From positions 1-19,595 of the forward strand of contig JBBSIG010000014.1 of NCBI GenBank assembly GCA_038232215.1: a stretch of 19,595 nt of DNA, given 5' to 3'. The notes under the pieces are model-generated. The model saw only the letters and a program-made list of their open reading frames with translations, ran no database searches and was not told the origin of the DNA. The translations under genes and the position numbers were made by a program. How positions within the stretch are numbered: position 1 is the first letter of the stretch; every line of letters starts with the position of its first letter. The DNA is from JBBSIG01 sp038232215. Its GTDB lineage: Bacteria; Actinomycetota; Thermoleophilia; Gaiellales; Gaiellaceae. Of the stretch, positions 8,778-17,090 are shown piece by piece.

Positions 8778-10027
8778 GGGGGCGACTCGAGCTCGAGCAG
8801 GTCGTCGATCGTCTCGCGCCGGCGGATCACCCGCGCAGCGCCGGCGCCCACCAGAACCACGGCCGGCCGTGGCACCGCGTTGTAGTTCGAGCCCATCGCG
8901 AGGGTGTAGGCGCCCGTGACCGGAACCGCGAGCAGGTCGCCCGGAACAGGGTCTGCCAGCCGCACCCCCTCGATCAGAACGTCACCCGACTCGCAGTGCT
9001 TGCCCGCGACGCTGTAGCGCCCCCCGGGCTCGTCGCCGGCGCGGTTCGCGACCAGCGCCTCGTATCGCGCTCCGTAGAGCTGCGGACGGGGGTTGTCGGA
9101 CATCCCGCCGTCGATCGCGACGTACGTGGTCGTCTCGCTCGCCTGCTTGACCACGCCAACGCGGTAGAGCGTGACGCCGGCCTCGGCGACGAGCGAGCGG
9201 CCGGGCTCGAGGATCAGGTGGGGAGCGGGCAGCTCGTGCTGACGCCAGGCACGCTCGAGCTCGTCGAGGAGCTCGCCGACGAAGCGCTCGATCGCGGGAG
9301 CGGCCTCGTCTCCGACGTGCGCGACGCCGAGGCCGCCGCCGAGGTCGAGGAGCGCGGGAGTCCAGCCGAGCTCGGTGCGGCACCTGGCCGCGAAGCCCGC
9401 GAGCCAGTCGATGGTCATGCGCGCGGCGCGCGTGTCGACGAGCTGCGAGCCGATGTGGACGTGCAGGCCCTCGATCTCGGGCCGCTCCGCGAGCGCCTCG
9501 AGCGCCTGCTCGGGCGTGAGCCCGAACTTCGACCCGCGGTGCGCGGTGCGGATCGCCTCGTGCGTGTCCGCCTCGATCCCGGGCGTGACCCGCACGAGCA
9601 GGCGGCGGACGCCGGCCGAGAGGGCGCGATCGGCCTCACCGGGCGCGTCGAGCGCGACGAGGGCGCCGAGGGCCCCCGCGGCGCGTAGCTCGTCGTCTCC
9701 CTTGTTGTTGCCGTGCACGACGAGCTGCGTGCCGGAGAGCCCGGCACGTCGGGCGAACTCGAGCTCGCCGAGCGTCGAGACGTCGGCGCCGAGCCCCTCC
9801 GAGGCGAAGAGGCGGAGCAGCGCGACGTTCGGGAACGCCTTGGTGCCGTACACCACGAGCGCGTCCGGCGCGGCGCGCCGGTAGGCCCGTGCCCGGGCGC
9901 GTAGGGTCGCCTCGCACAGGACGACCAGCGGCGTGCCGAACCGGCCCGCGAGCTCGGACGCGCGGAGGCCGCCGAGCGTCAGCTCGCCGTCGTCGACCGC
10001 GGCCGTGTCAGGAAAGAGCTCGAGCAC
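8774..10027 (-). CDS. lysA: diaminopimelate decarboxylase
   Basis: This 417-residue PLP enzyme removes CO2 from meso-diaminopimelate, the last step of lysine synthesis. Family marks are all present: FGTPLVVLCEATLRAR (30-45), YGTKAFPN with the PLP lysine Lys63, VVHGNNKGDDEL (103-113), HVHIGSQ (189-195), DLGGGLGV, EPGRSLV (274-280), KHCESGDVL with the active-site Cys345, and TGAYTLAMGSNYN (371-383). The start is GTG 10027, the first start in frame that gives the usual short lead before the FGTP motif. It overlaps the end of argH by 20 bp and has no Shine-Dalgarno, so translation probably depends on ribosomes finishing argH. The frame is open far upstream inside argH, but that part is only a shadow. 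Being in an ArgR-controlled operon would tie lysine output to arginine. Confidence 0.95.
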   Translation of the reverse strand: MLELFPDTAAVDDGELTLGGLRASELAGRFGTPLVVLCEATLRARARAYRRAAPDALVVYGTKAFPNVALLRLFASEGLGADVSTLGELEFARRAGLSGTQLVVHGNNKGDDELRAAGALGALVALDAPGEADRALSAGVRRLLVRVTPGIEADTHEAIRTAHRGSKFGLTPEQALEALAERPEIEGLHVHIGSQLVDTRAARMTIDWLAGFAARCRTELGWTPALLDLGGGLGVAHVGDEAAPAIERFVGELLDELERAWRQHELPAPHLILEPGRSLVAEAGVTLYRVGVVKQASETTTYVAIDGGMSDNPRPQLYGARYEALVANRAGDEPGGRYSVAGKHCESGDVLIEGVRLADPVPGDLLAVPVTGAYTLAMGSNYNAVPRPAVVLVGAGAARVIRRRETIDDLLELESPP

Positions 10028-11239
10028 CGAAGCGGGATTGTGCCGCCTCGAGAGCCTCGTGCACGCCGCCGGGCCCGGGCGCGGCCCTCGCACCGGGTGT
10101 CCGGGGCGCCTCGAACGAGCCGTCGCGGACCGCACCGGCGACCCGGTCGTATGCGTCGCGGAAAGGCACGCCCGAGAGCACGAGGGCCTCGGCGGCGTCG
10201 GTCGCGAGGAGCAGCGGATCGTCGCACGCCTCCGCGAGCCGCCTCCGGTCGAATGCAAGGCCGCGGACGAGAACCGCCAGCGCGGCGAGCGCGCCGCGCA
10301 CGTCGCGGCGCGCTCCGAACACCGCCTGCTTGTCCTCCTGCAGGTCGCGGTCGTACGCGAGCGGCAGGCCCTTCGTCGTGGCGAGCAGGCCCGCCAGGCG
10401 GCCGATCGCGGTTCCGGCCTTCCCGCGCGCGAGCTCCGCGACGTCGGGGTTCCGCTTCTGCGGCATCGCCGACGAGCCCGTCGCCGCGTCTTCCGGCAGC
10501 GAGACGAAGCCCCACTCGCTGGAGGCCCACAGACAGAGCTCCTCGCCGATCCGGGAGAGGTGCCCGAAGAGCGCGGCGACGGCGTAGAGGTAGTCGAGCG
10601 CGAAGTCGCGGTCGGCGACCGCGTCGAGCGAGTTCCGCAGCCCCTCGTCCGGCGGCGGGATCGGCAGCGTCGACCCGGCGAGCGCACCCGCACCGAGGGG
10701 GGAAGGCCGCGCCTGCTCCGCCGCGAAGCGGAAGCGCGTCCGGTCGCGGTCGAGCATCTCCGTCCAGGCGAGCAGGTGATGGCCGACCGTGACCGGCTGG
10801 GCGCGCTGGAGGTGCGTGTAGCCCGGTAGCGGCGTATCCGCCTCGGCGGCCGCCAGCTCGAGCACCGCCCGCGCGAGTTGCTCGATTCCCGCGATCGCCT
10901 CGGCGCAGGCGTCGCCGACGTAGAGGCGTAACGCCGCCGCGACCTGGTCGTTCCGCGAGCGCCCGGCGTGGATCTTGCGGCCGAGCGGGCCCAGCAGGCG
11001 CTCGATCGCGCTGTGGACGTCCTCGTCCTCGGGCGCGACCGAGCCGGTCGCCGCGATCCGCTCGAGCGCCCCCTCCGCCTCCTGGAGCTCCTCCTCCGAG
11101 AGCAGGCGGGCGGCGGCGAGGCGGCGGGCGTGCACGAGCGTCGCGCGGCAGTCGTAGGGCAGGAGCTCGGCGTCGTCCGCCCGCAGGAACTCCCACACCT
11201 CGGGGGCGAGGCGCGTCTCCGCGCCGGCCGCCCAGAGCG

Positions 11240-11243
<4 letters not shown>
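10008..11243 (-). CDS. argH: argininosuccinate lyase
   Basis: This 411-residue enzyme of the fumarase/aspartase superfamily splits argininosuccinate to arginine and fumarate. It shows HAGRSRNDQ (92-100), GYTHLQRAQPV (141-151) with the catalytic histidine region, SPLGAGALAGS (181-191), NSLDAVADRDF (204-214) and the superfamily signature GSSAMPQKRNPD (256-267) with the catalytic serine. It is shorter than typical ArgH (about 460): the loop between the SPLGAGALAG and NSLDAV motifs is trimmed and the C-terminal domain is reduced, but no signature is missing. The GTG start at 11243 overlaps the argG stop by 4 bp. The tail overlaps lysA by 20 bp. Confidence 0.96.
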
Positions 11244-12441
<1,198 letters not shown>

Positions 12442-12442
<1 letters not shown>

Positions 12443-12903
12443 CACGTGTCTCCTTCCAGGTGGTGGCGAAGCTCGGCCGCGAGCTCGACGCCGGTGACGC
12501 CGTCGCGTGCGGCCACGAAGATGGTGTCGTCCCCGGCGAGCGTCCCCGCGACGTCCGCGAGCTGCGCCGAGTCGAAGGCCCGGGCGAGCCCGTTCGCGAG
12601 CCCTGAGGGCGTCGAGATGACGACGAGGTTCCCGGTGGGGACGAGCGAGAGCGCCCAGCGGCGAAGCGCCGTCGTCAGCTCGCCCAGCCGGTCGAGGTCG
12701 GCCGCGCCCGGGAGCGCGTACACGAGCCGGCCCTCGGGGGAGCGCACCTTCACGAGCCCGAGCTGCGCGATGTCGCGCGAGACGGTGGCCTGAACGGCGT
12801 CGTGACCCTCGGCGCGGAGCGCCTCCGCGACCTCGGCCTGGGTGGCGAGCGGGCGCTCCTGCACGAGGCGCAGGATCGTGCCCTGGCGATCGAACTTCGT
12901 CAT
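12442..12903 (-). CDS. argR: arginine repressor ArgR
   Basis: This 153-residue arginine-sensing DNA-binding protein has normal family length. The winged-helix N-terminus holds RPLATQAEVAEALRAEGHDA (17-36) followed by QATVSRDIAQLGLVKV, with the recognition Ser-Arg at 42-43. The C-terminal oligomerisation and arginine-binding domain holds AGTLAGDDTIFVAARD (119-134), whose Gly-Asp-Asp-Thr contacts arginine in this family. The ATG at 12903 overlaps the argD stop (ATGA). The repressor gene lies in the middle of the operon it should control, so it is expected to be autoregulated through the site in front of argC. Confidence 0.96.
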
Positions 12904-14039
12904 GCGAGTGTTTCCTCGAGGAGCGCGAGCGCCTGCTCGAGCTCGTCCGTCGTGATCGTGAGCGGGGGCGTGAGGCGGATGGCGTGCTCGCCCGCGGGGC
13001 CGACGAGCAGGCCGCGCTCGCGGCAGGCGTCGAGGACCGGCGCGGCGGGGCGGTCGAGCTCGGCGGCGAGGAGCAGCCCGACGCCGCGGACCTCGAGGAC
13101 GCCGCCGATCTGCCGGAGCCGTCGCCCGAGCAGGTCGCCCTTCGCGACGACGCCCGCGAGCAGGTCGTCGTCGAGCGCGTCGCAGACCGCACAGGCCGCC
13201 GCGCAGGCGACCGGGTTGCCGCCGAACGTGCTCGCGTGGTCGCCGGGCTCGAAGGCGCCGGCGAGCGCGTCGGCCGCGAGCAGACAGCCGATCGGCAGCC
13301 CGTTCGCGAGACCCTTCGCGAGCGTGACGGCGTCCGGCCGCACGCCGAGCTGCTCCCACGCGAAGAAGCTGCCGCAGCGGCCGACGCCGGTCTGCACCTC
13401 GTCCAGGACGAGAAGCGCGCCGGTCGAGTCGGCGAGCTCGCGCGCCCGGGCCAGGAACTCCCGCGTGAGCGGCCTGACGCCGCCCTCCCCGAGCACGGGC
13501 TCGAGGAGGATGCAGCCGGTGTCCGGGCCGACGGCGGCCGCGAGCGACCCCTCGTCGTTCGGCCGCGCGAAGCGGACTCCCGCGAGCAGCGGCTCGAACG
13601 CCGCTCGCTTGGCGGGCTGACCCGTGACCGAGAGCGCTCCGAGCGTGCGCCCGTGGAAGGAGCCTTCGAGCGCCGCCACGCCCGACTTGCCGGTCGCCTT
13701 GCGCGCGAGCTTGAGCGCCGCCTCCACCGCCTCGGCGCCCGAGTTGCAGAAGAACGCGCCCGCGCCGCCGAAGCGCGCGGACAGCCGCTCGGCGAGTGCC
13801 AGCATCGGCTCGCTCCAGTAGAGGTTCGAGACGTGCCAGAGGCGCTCGAGCTGCGCCTGCGCCGCTGCCAGCGGAGCGGGGTGGCAGTGGCCGAGCCCCA
13901 CGACGGCGATCCCTGCCACGAGATCGAGGTAGCGCCGGCCCGACTCGTCGACGAGCCAGGACCCCTCGCCCTCGACGAGCGTGACGTCGTGGCGGTCGTA
14001 GGTCTCGAGCATCGCGGAGCGGGTCGCCGTCGCGTTCAC
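12900..14039 (-). CDS. argD: acetylornithine aminotransferase
   Basis: This 379-residue class III PLP aminotransferase converts N-acetylglutamate semialdehyde to N-acetylornithine. The substrate/PLP motifs are YLDLVAGIAVVGLGHCHP (37-54), FFCNSGAEAVEAALKLAR (96-113), GSFHGRTLGALS (126-137), LEPVLGEGG (179-187), DEVQTGVGR (213-221) and LAKGLANGLPIG with the PLP lysine Lys242, then HASTFGGNPVACAA. The length is slightly below the usual 390-400. Its place between argB and argR argues for the acetylornithine role over other ornithine-type aminotransferases. The start is GTG 14039, overlapping the argB stop by 4 bp. Confidence 0.95.
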   Translation of the reverse strand: MNATATRSAMLETYDRHDVTLVEGEGSWLVDESGRRYLDLVAGIAVVGLGHCHPAPLAAAQAQLERLWHVSNLYWSEPMLALAERLSARFGGAGAFFCNSGAEAVEAALKLARKATGKSGVAALEGSFHGRTLGALSVTGQPAKRAAFEPLLAGVRFARPNDEGSLAAAVGPDTGCILLEPVLGEGGVRPLTREFLARARELADSTGALLVLDEVQTGVGRCGSFFAWEQLGVRPDAVTLAKGLANGLPIGCLLAADALAGAFEPGDHASTFGGNPVACAAACAVCDALDDDLLAGVVAKGDLLGRRLRQIGGVLEVRGVGLLLAAELDRPAAPVLDACRERGLLVGPAGEHAIRLTPPLTITTDELEQALALLEETLA

Positions 14040-14704
14040 GCGACCACCGCCGTCTCGCCGACCTCGGCCCGGAGGCCGAGCCGGGCCGCGGTCACGGCCG
14101 CGCGCAGCTTGGGCACGATGCCGCCCTCGAGGTCGTGGGCGTCGAGCAGCCCCTCCGCCTCGTCGACGCCGATCACGGGCACCACCCGCCCCTCGAGCAA
14201 GAGGCCGGAAACATCGGTCAGGAAGAGGATCCGCTCAGCCCCGATCCCCACGGCGAGCGCCGCGGCTGCCTCGTCGGCGTTCACGTTGAGCGGCCCCTCC
14301 GCAACGGGCGCGACGACCGGGATGCGGCCGGCCGCGAGCGCGGATTCCACAGCGGCGGGGCGGCTCGGAACGGGGTCTCCCACGAGCCCGAGAGCACCGA
14401 CCTGGGTGGCCTTGAGGCCGATCTCGTCTCCGACGAGCCCGAGCGCGCGCGCGCCGAGCACGGCGCAGAGGGCGGCGTTGACCTCGACGAGCGACCGGCG
14501 GACGACCTCGAGCGCCTCGGCGCTCGTCACGCGGCGGCCGCCGACGAACCGCACGGGCAGGCCGAGCTCCTCCATGCGGCGCGAGATCTGGGGTCCGGCC
14601 CCGTGCACGACGCAGACCTGCGAGCCGAGCGCCGCCTCGGCCTTGATCGCGGTCGCGCACCTCGTGGCGACCGCGCCGCCGCACTTGACCACGACCCGCG
14701 TCAC
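14036..14704 (-). CDS. argB: acetylglutamate kinase, short form
   Basis: This 222-residue amino-acid-kinase-fold enzyme phosphorylates N-acetylglutamate, often the feedback-controlled step. It shows VVVKCGG (4-10, ATP lysine), VVHGAGPQISRRMEELGLPV, FVGGRRVTSAEALEVVRR, LNVNADEAAAALAV (substrate Asn), ILFLTDVSGLL and GGIVPKLRAAVTAA (ATP-binding Lys). It is clearly shorter than the family norm (about 258-300). The segment after PKLRAAVTAARLG that normally reads Ile-x-Asp-Gly and continues to the terminal Gly-Thr is cut to AEVGETAVVA, and there is no long N-terminal helix of the kind used for arginine inhibition in hexameric ArgB. Gly-Gly-Gly of the substrate loop is Gly-Ala-Gly. The start is GTG 14704, overlapping the argJ stop by 4 bp. 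The frame upstream is a shadow. Confidence 0.93.
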   Translation of the reverse strand: MTRVVVKCGGAVATRCATAIKAEAALGSQVCVVHGAGPQISRRMEELGLPVRFVGGRRVTSAEALEVVRRSLVEVNAALCAVLGARALGLVGDEIGLKATQVGALGLVGDPVPSRPAAVESALAAGRIPVVAPVAEGPLNVNADEAAAALAVGIGAERILFLTDVSGLLLEGRVVPVIGVDEAEGLLDAHDLEGGIVPKLRAAVTAARLGLRAEVGETAVVA

Positions 14705-15864
14705 GAGCGGTAGTCCGCGTTGATCCGCACGTAGTCCAGGGAGAGGTCGCTGGTGAGGTAGCTCGCGGCTCCCTCGCCGAGCCCGAGCTCGAGTTCGATG
14801 CGGCAGGTGGAGCCGTCCACGGGCGGCTCGGTCGACTGCGGCGTGCCGGCCGCGAGCACGGTCACGTCGTTGTAGACGAGCGTGACGCGCGCCGGGTCGA
14901 GCTGTGCGAAGCCGCCGTTGAACGGCGCTGAGCCCGCCGCGGCGAGCACGCGGCCCCAGTTCGCGTCGCGGCCGAAGAGAGCGGTCTTCACGAGTGGAGA
15001 CGTGGCCACGCGGCGCGCGACCGCCTTCGCCTCCGCTCCGCTCGCCGCCCCGGTGACGCTGATCTCCGCCACGAGCGTCGCGCCCTCGCCGTCGGCGACG
15101 ATCTGCCCGGCGAGCTCGGCGCAGACGCGCGCGAGCGCCGCCGCGAACTCGCCGTCGCTCGCGGAGTCGCGCCGGAGGCCGCTCGCGCCGTTCGCGAGCA
15201 GCACGACCGCGTCGTTCGTCGAGCACTCGCCGTCCACCGAGATCGAGTTGAAGCTCTCCTCGACCGCCGGGCCGAGGAACGTCTCCGCCTCGCCCGGCTC
15301 GAGCGGGTAGTCGGTCGTGAGCACGGCGAGCATCGTCGCCAGGTGCGGGTGGATCATCCCGGAGCCCTTCGCCATCCCGCCGACGACGAAGCCCCGGCCG
15401 GACGCGACCGCCTGCTTGGGCCGCGTGTCGGTGGTCAGGATCGCCTCCGCTGCTGCCCCGTCGCCGCCGGGCGCAAGCGCGCCGGCGGCGACGTTCAGGC
15501 CGGGCAGCAGCCTCTCCATCGGCAGGGGGACGCCGATGAGACCTGTCGAGAGGACGAGCACCTCGGGCGGGTCGAGCCCGAGGAGGGCGGCGACCTCGTC
15601 TGCCGTCGCGCGCGCGTCGGCGGCGCCGCCCACCCCCGTCGCCGCGTTCGCGATGCCGGAGTTGACGACGACCGCCTGCGGCTCGGCGACCGCGAGGTGC
15701 TCGCGGCAGAGGACGACGGGCGCCGCCTGCACGCGGTTGACGGTGAACATCCCGGCGCCCGTCGCCCGGGCGGTCGAGCGGACGAGCGCGAGGTCGAGCC
15801 CGCCCTTCCGGATACCGCAGGCGACGCCGCTCGCCTCGAACCCGGCCGCGGCCGTCACGCTCAT
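14701..15864 (-). CDS. argJ: bifunctional ornithine acetyltransferase / N-acetylglutamate synthase
   Basis: This 387-residue N-terminal-nucleophile enzyme moves the acetyl group from acetylornithine to glutamate, closing the acetyl cycle. It should cleave itself before Thr177 in HPHLATMLAVLTTD (172-185) to give alpha and beta chains. Other marks are FTVNRVQAAPV (40-50), VVVNSGIANAATG (65-77), MAKGSGMIHP (164-173), FNSISVDGECSTNDAV and the C-terminal YVRINADYRS. The start is ATG 15864, which overlaps the argC stop (ATGA). The longer open frame upstream is a shadow of argC. With argJ present, a separate argE is not needed. Whether this ArgJ also makes acetylglutamate from acetyl-CoA cannot be read from sequence. 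Confidence 0.97.
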   Translation of the reverse strand: MSVTAAAGFEASGVACGIRKGGLDLALVRSTARATGAGMFTVNRVQAAPVVLCREHLAVAEPQAVVVNSGIANAATGVGGAADARATADEVAALLGLDPPEVLVLSTGLIGVPLPMERLLPGLNVAAGALAPGGDGAAAEAILTTDTRPKQAVASGRGFVVGGMAKGSGMIHPHLATMLAVLTTDYPLEPGEAETFLGPAVEESFNSISVDGECSTNDAVVLLANGASGLRRDSASDGEFAAALARVCAELAGQIVADGEGATLVAEISVTGAASGAEAKAVARRVATSPLVKTALFGRDANWGRVLAAAGSAPFNGGFAQLDPARVTLVYNDVTVLAAGTPQSTEPPVDGSTCRIELELGLGEGAASYLTSDLSLDYVRINADYRS

Positions 15865-16844
15865 ACCGGCACCCCCGTCAGCCTGAGGCCGAGCGTCTGG
15901 TCGAGCCCCAGGGCGAGGTTCGCGTTCTGGACCGCCTGCCCGGCGGCCCCCTTGCCGAGGTTGTCGAGCGCGCACACGACGATCGCCCGGCCGCTCGCGC
16001 GGTCCTCGAAGAGCGCGACCTCCGCTGCGTCGGTGTGCTGCACGCGCCCGAGCTCCGGCGCCACGCCTTCGTCCAGCACGCGCACCGCCGGCGTCGTCGC
16101 GTAGGCCGCCTCGAGCCGCTCGCGCAAGTCGGACTCGACCGCGTGGGCGTAGCAGGTGGCGACGAGCCCGCGCCGGATCGGCAGCAGGTGGGGGACGAGG
16201 CAGACGGGGAAGCCGAGCGCCTGGCCGATCTCGGGGGCGTGCTGGTGCCGGCCGACGCGGTAGGGCGAGAGGTTCTCGAGCACGGAGCCGGCGTGCGAGG
16301 AGGGTTGCAGCGCGCGGCCGGCGCCCGAGACGCCCGACTTCGCGTCGACGACGACGCTCGCGGGGTCGAGCACGTCTGCGAGCGGCGCGAGCGCCAGCAG
16401 TGCCGCGGTGGAGTAGCAGCCCGGGTTCGAGATCAGGGACCCGCTGGGGTGGAAGAGCTCGGGCAGCGCGTAGCTCCAGTGCTCGAGCTCGTCCGGCCGC
16501 GGATGCGGGAAGCCGTACCACTCGGCGTAGAGCGACGCGTCCTGCAAGCGGTGCCCGCCCGAGAGGTCGATCGTGACGGCGTCGGCCGGCGGCAGGAGGC
16601 CGGCAGCCTCCTCGTGGCCGAGGCAGAGGAAGACGAGCTCCGCCCCGCTCGCGAGCGCCTCGGAGTTGGAGACGAACGCCGGCAGCGCGGAGCCGTCGAG
16701 CCTCGGGTCGAGGCGCTCGGGACCCTGACCGGCCAGGGAGTCGGAGCCGAGCGCGACGGGCTCCAGCTCGGGGTGGGAGAGCACCCGGTCGAGCGTCTCC
16801 TGGCCGGCGTAGCCGGCGCAGCCGATGATCGCGGTGGTGATCAC
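15861..16844 (-). CDS. argC: N-acetyl-gamma-glutamyl-phosphate reductase
   Basis: This 327-residue NADPH-dependent dehydrogenase is the first gene of the operon. The N-terminal Rossmann motif is IIGCAGYAGQE (6-16). The catalytic cysteine is Cys143 in SNPGCYSTAALL (139-150). Other family marks are DAKSGVSGAGR, ENLSPYRVGRHQHAPEI, VPHLLPIRRG with the active-site histidine, and ALDNLGKGAAGQAVQNANL near the end. The length is slightly below the usual 340. The start is GTG 16844. No Shine-Dalgarno precedes it, and a -10-like CATAAT on the minus strand ends 9 nt upstream, so the transcript is likely leaderless or nearly so. A candidate ArgR site covers that -10. Confidence 0.96.
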   Translation of the reverse strand: MITTAIIGCAGYAGQETLDRVLSHPELEPVALGSDSLAGQGPERLDPRLDGSALPAFVSNSEALASGAELVFLCLGHEEAAGLLPPADAVTIDLSGGHRLQDASLYAEWYGFPHPRPDELEHWSYALPELFHPSGSLISNPGCYSTAALLALAPLADVLDPASVVVDAKSGVSGAGRALQPSSHAGSVLENLSPYRVGRHQHAPEIGQALGFPVCLVPHLLPIRRGLVATCYAHAVESDLRERLEAAYATTPAVRVLDEGVAPELGRVQHTDAAEVALFEDRASGRAIVVCALDNLGKGAAGQAVQNANLALGLDQTLGLRLTGVPV

Positions 16845-16847
16845 TGC

Positions 16848-16879
16848 TGCGTATTATGCACAAACTGCGAATAAACGCG
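16848..16879 (-). promoter_or_regulatory. argC promoter with candidate ArgR boxes
   Basis: Read on the minus strand, CATAAT (16859-16854) is one base from the -10 consensus and lies 9 nt before the argC GTG. It is embedded in TGCATAATACGCA (16860-16848), which is palindromic in 5 of 6 pairs with an AT-rich centre, like known ARG boxes (TGAAT-W4-ATTCA in E. coli, TGCAT-type half-sites in other groups). A second, weaker AT-centred half-symmetric site (GCG-AATAAA-CGC, 16867-16878) lies about one and three-quarter helical turns away (18-19 bp centre to centre). Arginine-bound ArgR would block RNA polymerase here. No convincing -35 is seen. Confidence 0.55.
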
Positions 16880-16902
16880 GAATAGGCGCTCTTGCGCGGT
16901 GA

Positions 16903-16923
16903 CCGTCGGGCGATCTCCGACGG
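16903..16923. promoter_or_regulatory. inverted repeat in the argC-leuS divergent region
   Basis: CCGTCGG (16903-16909) and CCGACGG (16917-16923) are perfect 7-bp inverted arms around a 7-nt spacer. It lies between the argC promoter and the leuS leader, upstream of both transcripts. It could be an operator for either gene; nothing else identifies it. Confidence 0.3.
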
Positions 16924-16977
16924 GTGGGACGAGAATGGCGGCCGAGCACGCGGTCTCGCGCCGCGCCGCCGTGGTGA

Positions 16978-16983
16978 TAAAGT
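16978..16983 (+). promoter_or_regulatory. candidate -10 element for the leuS leader transcript
   Basis: TAAAGT fits TANNNT and ends 7 bp before the GTG (16991) of the leader ORF, the spacing expected for a transcript starting at that codon. An overlapping GATAAA (16976-16981) is an alternative -10. There is no clear -35. No Shine-Dalgarno precedes the leader GTG, so leaderless initiation would be needed. Confidence 0.4.
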
Positions 16984-16990
16984 CGGCGCC

Positions 16991-17011
16991 GTGCAGGAAC
17001 TTCTTTTGTAG
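16991..17011 (+). CDS. leuS leader peptide MQELLL (attenuation uORF)
   Basis: This ORF runs from GTG 16991 to TAG 17009-17011 and encodes Met-Gln-Glu-Leu-Leu-Leu. The three leucine codons are CTT CTT TTG (17000-17008), directly before the stop. In leuS and all neighbouring genes leucine is almost always CTC or CTG, so three consecutive A/T-ended or TTG codons stand out. It lies 42 nt upstream of a textbook intrinsic terminator and 80 nt upstream of leuS. The inferred role is to sense charged leucyl-tRNA: ribosomes would stall here when leucyl-tRNA is scarce. It is too short for normal gene finding, and the call rests on codon content and context. Confidence 0.6.
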   Translation: MQELLL

Positions 17012-17015
17012 TCCA

Positions 17016-17048
17016 GGAAGCGAACGCGGCGGCGCCGCGGCAGCTTCC
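17016..17048 (+). other. leader RNA stem-loop between leader peptide and terminator
   Basis: GGAAGC (17016-17021) pairs with GCTTCC (17043-17048), enclosing a second perfect stem CGCGGC (17025-17030)/GCCGCG (17034-17039). Two alternatives compete with it. The leucine codons CTTCTT (17000-17005) can pair with AGGAAG (17015-17020, one G-U pair). GCCGCGG (17034-17040) can pair with CCGCGGC (17048-17054), which would take the first two base pairs of the terminator stem. Competing pairings are what an attenuator needs, but I cannot settle the switch by eye. Confidence 0.5.
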
Positions 17049-17052
17049 CGCG

Positions 17053-17079
17053 GCCTCTCGATCGAGAGGCTCTTTTTTT
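17053..17079 (+). terminator. intrinsic terminator (attenuator) upstream of leuS
   Basis: GCCTCTC-GATC-GAGAGGC (17053-17070) is a perfect 7-bp stem with a 4-nt loop, followed immediately by TCTTTTTTT (17071-17079). It ends 11 nt before the leuS ATG, between leader and gene, so it cannot serve an upstream gene's end and must act on leuS transcription itself. It is the only hairpin with a long T-run seen in the window. Confidence 0.88.
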
Positions 17080-17090
17080 GGCGGAGGCCC

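Noticed and set aside
10028..10693. Long upstream extension of lysA
   Set aside because: The extra residues are arginine/serine-rich shadow translation of argH; the DAP decarboxylase family begins near GTG 10027.
12443..13192. Upstream extension of the argG frame
   Set aside because: It is antiframe low-complexity translation inside argR and argD; the SGGLDTS loop fixes the start at ATG 12442.
17025..17041. T-box (tRNA-Leu-sensing) riboswitch before leuS
   Set aside because: GGCGGCGCCGCGG loosely resembles the T-box core, but the bases that must pair with the tRNA NCCA end are changed, the leader of about 100 nt lacks a visible specifier stem, and the match is explained by a GC palindrome.
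16899..17090. N-terminal extension of leuS from GTG 16899 or ATG 16935 (frame open without a stop)
   Set aside because: It would add 50-60 low-complexity residues before the family N-terminus and would translate through the terminator hairpin and T-run; ATG 17091 has a Shine-Dalgarno and matches the family start.
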